The notes under the pieces: generated by a model | The model's input: only the letters and a program-made list of their open reading frames with translations | Told to the model about the DNA's origin: nothing | Database searches by the model: none | Made by a program: the position numbers and the translations under genes | Assembly: GCA_026075535.2 (NCBI GenBank) | Contig: AP026539.1 | Location: 8,990,001 to 9,054,000 of the forward strand | Direction: 5' to 3' | Length of the DNA stretch: 64,000 nt | DNA from: Tricholoma matsutake | Lineage: Eukaryota; Basidiomycota; Agaricomycetes; Agaricales; Tricholomataceae | In this document: positions 56,048-64,000 of the stretch, piece after piece | Position numbering within the stretch: the stretch's first letter is position 1 | Layout: each line of letters opens with the position of its first letter

Positions 56048-58580
56048 TTGGGCTTCTTGCAGTCTCTAGCATAGTGTCCCTGTTCATCACAATTGAAGCA
56101 GATAACATCTGGGCCAGTGCCCATGGTGTTCTTGTCCTTTTCGTGATATGCTTCCCGGGCCCTGTCCACTGAGGGCTCTTGTTTCCCACTTGTGTGGTGG
56201 TGACCATGTGGTTTAGACTTGAAGCTTGGCTTGGTATATGCATTTGTGCGGTTATTTACAAAGATCTTGGGCTTTGATCTGCTGCTGTAGTTATTCAGGT
56301 CTGACTTCTTCATGAAAGTTACACCAACTTTCTTCCTTTTTTCCTCATGTTGGCTCTGTGTTTTAGGTGTGTCTGAACTTTGCGTTGTGCTCGACGGGTG
56401 TCAGACATAATGGGTGACCATCTTCATGGCTGATTCCAGTGCTTTACCTTCCGATACGAAATCCTCAATGGTATTTGCCTCTGGCGTCAGTCCATTCTCA
56501 AGCATTTTGGTATGCATGTCCTTGGGTAGTCCACGTAGGAAAGTATCCATGATATTATAAGCATCTGGGTACACAGACATGTTCTGAGCGTGGTCTATGA
56601 GGGTATCATAAAAGCCCTGAATACTGAGCTGGTGCAAGTATTTGGTGTCATATGCCTCATGAGCCTCTTGCATTGTAGTTGGGTGCATGAACTGGTCATA
56701 CAGCCCTATGACCACATCCTCAAATGACCAGTGGAGCTGGGAACGATTGATGTGAACCACATGGCAGGCATACCATTTCTTGGCCTCGCCTGACAAGAAC
56801 TCAGGGATGCAGATCATGCGTTCCATATCCTGGTTGTCCCCACCATACTGGATTGCTTGGAGCATCGTGACTAGATTGATGAGCCAGTTCTCTAAGTCTG
56901 AGAACTTAGGCGATCCACTGTATTCTCCTATGGATCTGGCTTCGGCTCGGCGAACCTTTGCTCCTTCAGGTGGTCTGATTTGGTAGGATAAGCACTCTCA
57001 GCACAGTTGCAGCAGTCGGTTGTGCATTTGAGTGCAGTGATGATCGTTCACCACTCGTATGCCAGGTGTGTGTAACCTGGCTTGGTCGGCTGGCAGCATT
57101 GAGTAACCCATGCATAAGGGCCATTGATTGCTAGCACTCGGATCATCCCCTCCAGGATTGTATCCTCCTCCATCATCTGGGGGTCCACCGTCACCACCTC
57201 CACCACCTCCAGGTGCACTGTGGGGGGCACAGCCTTGGCTGGGGCAGCGGGGTACATTCGGCCGATCTGGGGGTTGTCTGCGGTTTCCGTTGCTTTGGTC
57301 ATTGGCTCCATCAGCACCATTATCTGGGTCATCAGGTGCTGGGGGTTGTCTTGCCGTACATGCGTAACATGGATCCAGCATATCAATTGGCTGGTGCCCA
57401 TCGAATATTATCCCCTGGTCATCATAGAGCGATCTCCCAGAGGCACTGATGTCCTCATTTCTAAGCTGTTGATAGATGATCCGATCCTTGAGGTCGGTGG
57501 CCCTAGGGATTTGTGCATTACGTGGTACCTGAATCACTGGTCCTGAGGCCTCAGAAGCTCCAGTTGCTAACGGCCGAGTGGATTCCATTTCTTCCATGGG
57601 CTCAGGCTGATGGAATGTCATGGGTGAAGGTGTCTTGTCGAAAGTAACATGGTGGAGCTGGGTGGCTGCATCATGATGTCAATGATAATCCCCGTTGGAT
57701 TCATCTGGCTGTTGGGGGGCGTTGATGTGGGCTATGGCTCCCTCTACTGCTGGATCCAGCTGCAGGAAACTTGGATGGATGTCCCATTGCTGGGGTATCT
57801 GATATTCTTCGTGTTCCTGTTTAGGCTGACATGACAGCGTCTCCATGTCCTGCATCACATAGCCATCTATATCTATCGACGATGGTGTTGCTGTCAGCAT
57901 ATCTGTTTTCTTCGAAGCAATTTGCTTTGTGATGAGTGCCTTGAAGATATCCAGGTACGTAGTCTTGTAGAATGTTGAGGCCAGGGCCACTTTCTTTTTC
58001 AGGAGGGTTAGGACCTCTGTGGTTTGGTTGTGCGCTACCTTTCTGAACTTCAAGAGAAGACGAAAGTTCATGTAAGGGCCCTCATTCCAGATTGCCACAT
58101 CGCATTGGTTCAATACATCCATGGGGTCCTCAGGTTCAATTTCCTCATTATCCATAAGTTCATGTCCATCCATGTCAAGGTTGATGGTCTCGATGATTGG
58201 TCGTATGCGCACAGGGGTGTGGGGTACGTGGGGTCCTGAAGCGGGATGTTGCCTTCCAGCCTGAGTTCCGGAGTTTTAGGTGTTTGATGCAGAAATGTGA
58301 ATGCTGGAGCCAGTGGGAAGTAGGGCAACTGTTCCTTTCGGGTTTTGGGCAGGAAAGGGTTTTGGGCAGGAAAGGGTTTTGGGCAGGAAAGGGTTTTGGG
58401 CAGGAAAGGGTTCGGCATGCTTGAGGTATGCCTGTCGCTCATTTGTTGACCGGTTCCCTGTGGCTTGGTTAGTTGCATAGCAGATCTGGTCAGCACTGGT
58501 ATTGATGACTGAGCTTGCATCCTTTGTCCTGGTCCCGTTGCCTGTGCCTTTAGAGAGTCTGCTCTGGGACTCTCACCCAC
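56017..58580 (-). pseudogene. gypsy-2 gag
   Basis: A long N-terminal region (58,560-57,000) contains a 17-bp tandem repeat and a helical segment TTYLDIFKALITKQIASKK comparable to the gypsy-1 N-terminal region. The gag core has SGSPKFSDLENWLINLVTML, SGEAKKWYACHVVHINRSQL, VIGLYDQFMHPTTMQEAHEA and QGFYDTLIDHAQNMSVYPDA. The zinc knuckle is CFNCDEQGHYARDC (C-x2-C-x4-H-x4-C). Frame changes occur at 56,315-56,400 and 57,000. Confidence 0.8.
58340..58407. repeat. 17-bp tandem repeat, four units
   Basis: GGGTTTTGGGCAGGAAA stands four times without a mismatch inside the gag N-terminus of gypsy-2. The unit is not a multiple of three, so the encoded peptide (PNPFLPKT...) cycles through frames. Confidence 0.93.
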
Positions 58581-58823
58581 TCTCGATGCTCCTCCTGCGG
58601 TTCATTCGGGCTGTCAAGGTGGTTTTTGTGGGGTAGGAAGTTCTTGGGCACCTCCTTCTGTGGTGTGTTGCTGTGTAGCAGTAGCAGTAGTCATTCTTCT
58701 TGTCGTTGTTGACATTGTGTCACTATGTGGTGTTATTGGTTCAAAGTCTAAAAAAAAGGAAATAACTTTATAACTTTCTAGGTAAGCTGATAGCTTCCCA
58801 AATATTTGAATAGCTCAAAAAAA

Positions 58824-59005
58824 TGTAATGGTTAGTTACTAGCTGGGAACTCTTAGGACTTACTTTGCACTGAACAGAGCAGATTCCAGTATAATTGGTA
58901 GCTATGTCGAGTACGTCGTAAGTAAAAGTAATTGTTCCAAACAAGCATCAACAATGTAAGTAAAAGGTCCTGCATAAACCAACAATAAAAGCTGCATCCG
59001 TTACA
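58824..59005 (-). repeat. 5' LTR of gypsy-2
   Basis: 182 bp, in element sense TGTAACGGATGCAGC...CTAACCATTACA. It is followed on the minus strand by TTTTTTTTGAGCTAT, as in gypsy-1. Confidence 0.93.
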
Positions 59006-61100
59006 CCTGACTTCAAATCATGTTTTGGATATTCATCGAACACAGATGGGTTGAGTATGGAGTCTATAAATATGGTGTGTTCATACATTTGCTTGTGCCA
59101 CTGTTGAGTCTCACTATAAATTTAGAAGCTAAAGCGGTGGTTTACAAATAATGGCAAGCCGGGTACTACTGCAAAGCAAACAACAGCCTGATCAGTCAAA
59201 AAGCCACACGCCAAGAATGCATTGGATGTCTTTGTCAAAGAAAATAAAGAGGCAATTGTGGAGAAAGCCAGAGACTTGGCCCAGAATGAAGGTCCAAGGG
59301 CTCCAGGTGAAACTTTGAATTCATGGAAGCAGGCTCAGCAAGTAATGTTTGATGAACTTGACTTGGACGCCAAGGCAAGATACAAATCACAAGCTGCTGC
59401 TCAGAACAAGAAGTTAGACTGTCCTCCCGATGTAAAGGAGATCTACGCATACATCATGTTATGTATGTAACACATAATTATCATGTTAATAAATTACGAC
59501 ATCTACAGCAACCAGGCTGGCTTTGTACCCAAGATTAATGATGCTCTGCTGTTGTTGTCTGGGTGGGACTGGGGCCAGTGTGGACCATTGGTCCATTTTG
59601 TACAAGCTGCGTATTGTAATGAGAAAGACTGACTCAAAACCTTGAGGTATGAATGTTCCATCTAACAGTATGCTATAGTCACTCATGACAATCTAGCATT
59701 TCCCTTAGCGATGATCTGAAAATGAAGGACTTTGCTTCACAGTTACCTGACTTTGACAATTTTCATGATCATTTTAAGGAGTGGGCTACTGCGCTTCTAC
59801 CAGGTATAGTGATGACCGGTGATTCAAGGCTAGATTACTGATTTCCTGTGCAGAGAAACCCATGCCAATGGACATTGTTGATGATCAAGCCAATGCACAG
59901 CCTCTCATTAATGTCGTGCTCGATAATGACCAGTTTCCTCACCTCATATTACCTGGGGACCTTGATGCCATCACAGTAAAGATGATCAAGCATGGATTAA
60001 CGGACTACATGTTAGCAGCATGGGGTATGTACCTCCCTTTTTTGGATTCATGGTTTCTTAATAACTTGACTAGAACACACACTGTCTTGTGGATTTTCTA
60101 CTCCCATTCCATGGACATCTCTCAAGTTGACATCTTCAAAGTTTTTTGCATACCCTGACCCACTGGTAACATTCCAGCATCTTGAGCCTGCGCAGTTGTT
60201 GGCAGATGACACGTTCCACATGCTGGAATTGATTAGCAATGCTCAGATGAAGAATGAGGCATCTCCACTCAAGTTTGCAGTCACCATTGAAATGCTCAAT
60301 AGCCTTACTCGAGGGGATGAAATAGAAGAGATCGTCAACCCACTCCCATCATCCACCAATGCCAAGATGTTGCATGGCAAGGGAAAGGCAAAAGCGACTA
60401 ACACTGCTGCAGTTGACTTTTCCCCTGCTTTCTTCAAGCCCAATACTGAGGGAGTGGACACTGCCACTGGCAACACTGATCTTGGTGGTAGTTCTGGTGT
60501 GTCAATGGACATGGGCGATGGTAGGGATACTGCAATGAGGACTGAGCAGGATGGTGGGGATGATGATGGAGTGAACAATGAGCACCCAGCTGTTCCAGGT
60601 GAGGTTTGTTATTGTTGCAGTCAATGAGTGTATCTGACAGTGAAGTAACAGCGACTACAGCTAGGAAACACAAATCGGGTATTAACAAGGCATGCAAGAC
60701 TTCTGCTGCAGCCCCTCAAAAGAGAATGAAGAAAAAAGCTCCTGCATCCTCCCCAATCATTGATGATACAGAATCTAGTGCCCTGCCACCACCTGTCCAG
60801 GAAGATCCACCACTGCTTTACAAGTTGAAAATGCCAATGGTTGCCACTTGCAAACGTGCAGAAGACATATCTGGAGTGGTTGATGGCACTGCTTCAGGAA
60901 AGCACAATGCCAGGGGGGGGAAGCATGCACGGGGTGAAGAAACTGTTGCTGCGGATGAAGGTCCACAAAAGAAGGCCAAGACTTCAAAATGCACTGACTT
61001 GCCAGTTTGTAGCAGTCGTCGGTATGTACATGTAATTGTGTCAACATTATTTCAACTCACTCAAGATTGCATCTCAGGATTCAACAGGATGGATATATTA
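59006..61100 (+). pseudogene. Gene B, downstream exons
   Basis: Resumes as DFKSCFGYSSNTDGLSM, then after an intron of about 50 nt LKRWFTNNGKPGTT, a TGA at 59189-59191, and ALDVFVKENKEAIVEKARDL...WKQAQQVMFDEL. Later exons: ALLLLSGWDWGQCGPLVHFV (59,540-59,610), a TGA at 59630-59632, KDFASQLPDFDNFHDHFKEW (59,730) and PMDIVDDQANAQPLINVVLD (59,862). The C-terminal part (60,127-61,080) is Lys/Ala/Asp-rich with KKAPASSP and HARGEETVAADEGPQKKAK, perhaps a nuclear tail. The layout, a W-F-x-N motif, helical middle and a G-W-x-W-G-Q-C-G-P block, is that of multicopy hypothetical proteins of Agaricomycetes; the function is unknown. Confidence 0.6.
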
Positions 61101-61184
61101 ACATGAATGTGATGGTTAGAAAGCAGTAGGAGTAGGTGTTAGGATGTAGTAAGATTAGACTCAGACTCTGTGTTAGACAACTAG

Positions 61185-61330
61185 GATTGGATGTGCCAGG
61201 ATGGGATGCATTGGGATCGGGATTGAATGTGTCGGGATTGGATGTGTCAGGATGGGATGGGATGCATTGGGATGGGATACATTGGGATTGGATGTGTTGG
61301 GATTGGATGCATTGGGATTGTATATAGGTA
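61185..61330. repeat. Minisatellite, unit GGGATTGGATGYRTT
   Basis: About ten loosely conserved units of 10-15 bp built from GGGATTGGATG, GGGATGGGATG and TGTCGGGATT. It lies just after gene B within the giant element. Frames through it (for example 61136-61327) are not genes. Confidence 0.85.
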
Positions 61331-61659
61331 CCCCGCAATTGACATAGGATTAATCTTAGGATAGTTCATGTAGTGTATTGCCAACAGTAGTCAGGATTAA
61401 TCCTATCTCTCTTTGATTATGAACATCGGATCATCCCATTAACTTTGGTCCCTGGGCTAGTCACCAACTGTGACACGTCATCAACATGACATGACATGTG
61501 ACATAGAAGATCGCATTTCTTGAAATTGGTGTGGGTGATATAGCAGCTCTCATCACTTGGAGGACTGATCCCCTCAAGCTCCATTGCACCCTTGAGTTCT
61601 AGCATATGCACAAGATGTAATTATTGCTCATTTCAGTGCCCCCCTAACCCCTCAAAAAG

Positions 61660-61833
61660 CTCAGTTCAAACTGGTCTGAATCTCGGTTCTCTTGCCATGC
61701 CCATGTCCCAAACCGAGACCCAGAACCATTATGTCCAGTGGCTGGACTGAACCTGAACTGAACAGAACTGTTGGTTCAGTTCTACCAGTTCTGGTTCTTT
61801 GTGTCAGTTCAGAACTGAACTTCAGCAACCCTA
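61660..61833 (-). repeat. Right TIR and subterminal repeats of the giant element
   Basis: Contains the CAGTTC/GAACTG array matching the left end and closes with CTGAACTTCAGCAACCCTA, the inverted TIR, followed at once by the TSD copy GCTGACAG. Confidence 0.8.
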
Positions 61834-61841
61834 GCTGACAG

Positions 61842-64000
61842 ATACTCCACTCTGCAGTCTTGATGCAACCACTTTGCACCCTTCAATAACCCTTTTCTGC
61901 AATTGGATATGATGTATGTACTCCACCTTTTGCTATCTGACTCCACACCATCAGGCTCATCTTGTCTGGTCAGCATGTCTTATACTACTAGTGGCAAAGA
62001 GTGGAGGTAGACAAAGGAGGCATGAGTGTAGTGTACCGGTGTTTTGCACAGTAGAATCATGAACACATTGTGATCATGTGCCTCCCCATTCTTTATCTCT
62101 CTCTCTCATCAATGCATGCAGTATCTCACTCCCTCTTCTGCTCATTCTCTCCACATCAAGTTATCTGTTTGCTCCTAGTCATTCTTTTCATTCTTTTTAT
62201 TTTGCACTCTTTACACATATGCCAGACAATATGAGAGATACCAGAGGACAGAGAGCAAAGGGTAGACATCCAACACATCCAAGGGCACCAGCTGAAGGAA
62301 CTGATAGTGGACATGGCTCCAGATTGCTTACAGACACTTTCATAGTGGAGGAAGAGAGAAACCTGAGAGTGGGAACAAACCAGTGGGTTGAGGCTCCACA
62401 GGCGACAGAACAAATGGAGGTATGATGGTCAACACACATTGCTTCCTTGGCAAGACCTATGCAGGCAGCCACACTGAACATGACCTTTGTCAAAGCACCC
62501 CCTGGTGGGAGATGCACAGCTATGTATATCAAGTACTTCTGTCAGTAGTTGAGGAAACCACAGGATTGTTGGTGGGCCAATGGATTTGTCTGGGAACACT
62601 GATGGGTTTTGGGACATCACTACACCCCAGGTGAATTCAGAGGCTCGCAATGCTATTCCAGTAGGCTGAAAGTATTTGGCAATGAGTGCTGCCCCAGGCG
62701 GCACCCCACACAGAGGACATGACCCCACTCACTGTGCATTGACAGTGGATTTCTCCCCCACACATTTTGACAAACCTCAGAGCATTGTACCCATCCCACA
62801 GGAAAATGCATTGGGCACCCACTACAACCTGACTTCACCAATGAGAGCTGTGCTAGCACATTCAAGGATACCTATGTCAAGCCCAATCTCACTCCCCTAC
62901 TCCAGAGGAACAATAGTACCAGCACTCATACACCCTCACCAACAAGTCAGCAGTCAGGCAAATATCATACATGCAATGTGAATGTGGCATGGGTAGTTGT
63001 GAAAGGCCTGATCCCAATTCCCAAGGGATTCACGGAACAAGGCTATGCACCAGCATTAGTGGGAGGCATATCCTATGAGGTCTGTTCACCAAGATTGCAG
63101 AGAGGGAGCACACGAGTATCAAGTGCTGGGAGGAGGCTTTTTACAGAATATTCTGGGACAAAGCAATCAGTTTCACATGGCCCACAGAGACACCCCCCTG
63201 AACCAAAGTATGAATTACCCAGGCTGCATGCTGCCACAGCAACATGCATACAGTTTGGCCAGCAGACAGCCTCACAAGCATGTGTTCATTTGAATGCCAC
63301 TGGCCAGCAGATAGCCTCTCAAGCACACATTCATGTTCATCATTGCAAATACATATTTTTCTTACATATTGACATGCATATAGTCAGGAATATGCAACCC
63401 CCACACTGTGCAGGATTAGACTGGGGCATACACACTTTGGCAGGCAGATACCCACTTCCATAGTGTTTGTAGCATGCAGGAACTTGTTTCTCCATTGTAT
63501 TGATGTGCACATAGGCAGAACTGCAGGCTACTCCGCCAGCTGTATGACCTCACAGTCAGTGCAAACCCAGTCCCACCAATACTGCAACTACCTTACAGTA
63601 CATGGAGCACTGACCAAGGGCCCAACAGCAGGGTGGGCACAGTTGTGACCTCATCACCACAATACATCTCAGGCTGAATGCTGATACTCCAGCAGAAATT
63701 GCAGCAGTGCTGGGCCCTGCAGTGGCAATCAATGATCAGACATTATGCCCAGCCAGAAGATATTTCTTCAAGGTCATAATGAATACCACAAGCGAGCTGT
63801 CAGTCACAGTGATCAAGGAGCTGAACAATGGCTTCAAGAATTACATCGCATGGTTTCTCTGTACACATAAAGCATGCTCAAAATGTGACATGATCTACTG
63901 ATGCCTTTGACACAGAAATTGGGATGAATAACAGGGGCAAAATCAGGCTGAAGCAGAAGACCATGACAGCAGCAAAGGATCATTACTTGTAAATAGATGA
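61842..64000 (+). other. Right flank; no recognised gene
   Basis: Plus-strand frames at 62078-62425, 62676-62981, 62978-63463 and 63707-63901 look partly like decayed protein sequence (for example MRDTRGQRAKGRHPTHPRAP, SSPISLPYSRGTIVPALIHP, ELSVTVIKELNNGFKNYIAW) but match nothing I know. A repeat of TGGCCAGCAGAYAGCCTC occurs near 63,257 and 63,301. They may be remains of one broken gene or element. Confidence 0.25.

Larger units (their letters stand above)
48421..59005 (-). mobile_element. Chromodomain Ty3/gypsy element, gypsy-2 (10.6 kb)
   Basis: Two 182-bp LTRs (48421-48602 and 58824-59005) and a perfect 5-bp TSD CCTGA (48416-48420 and 59006-59010) define the element exactly. On the minus strand it encodes gag, protease, RT, RNase H, integrase, chromodomain and the same extra 3' gene as gypsy-1. 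The LTRs differ at five positions, all CpG against TpG or CpA. Stops in the coding region are nearly all TGA. It is inserted in an exon of gene B in the opposite orientation. Confidence 0.95.
25892..61833. mobile_element. Giant KDZ-type DNA transposon, 35.9 kb with nested inserts
   Basis: Left end TAGGGTTGCCAAAGTTCAGT, right end reverse complement TAGGGTTGCTGAAGTTCAGT: a 22-bp TIR whose only difference, CCA against CTG, is what decay of one CCG would give. A perfect 8-bp direct repeat GCTGACAG lies at 25884-25891 and 61834-61841. Both ends carry some 150-170 bp of CAGTTC/GAACTG subterminal repeats. Inside are a KDZ transposase, a SANT-like gene and two further genes, all broken by stops, and two complete gypsy elements. 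Subtracting those leaves about 14.3 kb. Eight-bp TSDs are known for Zisupton/KDZ elements and for hAT; the enclosed transposase favours KDZ. The alternative is an hAT-like element into which a KDZ copy was nested. Confidence 0.8.

Noticed and set aside
25892..61833. A TET/JBP dioxygenase gene as known cargo of fungal KDZ elements
   Set aside because: I looked for H-x-D and downstream His/Arg blocks in the non-gypsy parts of the element and found none convincing.
25892..61833. A Starship-type giant element
   Set aside because: No tyrosine recombinase of the captain (DUF3435) type was recognised; the TIRs, 8-bp TSD and KDZ transposase fit a DDE-type transposon.
62078..63463. Several plus-strand frames in the right flank as one gene
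   Set aside because: Frames do not join through convincing splice sites and show no recognisable family.
1..64000. CRISPR arrays, tRNA or rRNA genes, riboswitches
   Set aside because: No regularly spaced repeats with unique spacers and no tRNA or rRNA signature was seen; the sequence is eukaryotic.

Overview
This window looks like a transposon-dense stretch of a basidiomycete genome, almost certainly an Agaricomycete. The evidence is: introns of about 48-62 nt with GT...AG ends and CTAAG/CTNAC-type branch sites; a KDZ (Kyakuja-Dileera-Zisupton) transposase and its cysteine-cluster relatives; chromodomain Ty3/gypsy elements; a Harbinger transposase with its Myb-like partner; and a fungal class II cytochrome P450. 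The species cannot be told from the sequence. No tRNA, rRNA or CRISPR array was seen.

Layout. 1-4.6 kb is a decayed gypsy gag-pol on the minus strand, split by a 662-bp palindromic CACTA-type element (TSD GGT). 5-9 kb holds minisatellites, a remnant of a KDZ-associated cysteine-cluster protein and a scrap of a RecQ-like helicase. 9.1-11.8 kb carries an intact spliced PIF/Harbinger transposase (398 aa) facing its Myb/SANT-like partner. 12.95-15.2 kb is the only clear ordinary host gene, an intact 13-exon cytochrome P450 (517 aa). 16.2-21.7 kb is a Ty1/copia element with 314-bp LTRs, TSD GTGGG and a 425-bp solo-LTR-like insertion in its RNase H region. 22.1-24.6 kb holds two short TIR elements with 8-bp TSDs.

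The main feature is a 35.9-kb nested structure, 25,892-61,833. It is bounded by a 22-bp TIR starting TAGGGTTGC, by CAGTTC/GAACTG-rich subterminal repeats at both ends and by a perfect 8-bp direct repeat GCTGACAG. It encodes a KDZ transposase and a SANT-like gene (minus strand), plus two plus-strand genes, here called A and B. Two chromodomain gypsy elements of 11.1 and 10.6 kb have landed in it. Gypsy-1 sits in the first intron of gene A; gypsy-2 sits in a coding exon of gene B with TSD CCTGA. Without them the element would be about 14.3 kb. Both gypsy elements also carry a long extra gene between the chromodomain and the 3' LTR, with no function I recognise.

A second theme is CpG decay. The three LTR pairs differ at 25 positions and 22 of these are explained by CpG to TpG/CpA change; the two gypsy pairs show no other differences at all. 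The same process explains most in-frame stops, which are TGA where an Arg CGA codon is expected, in the retroelements, the KDZ transposase and genes A and B. The P450 gene and the Harbinger transposase have no such stops. The picture is one of CG-methylated, decaying transposons around a few intact genes.
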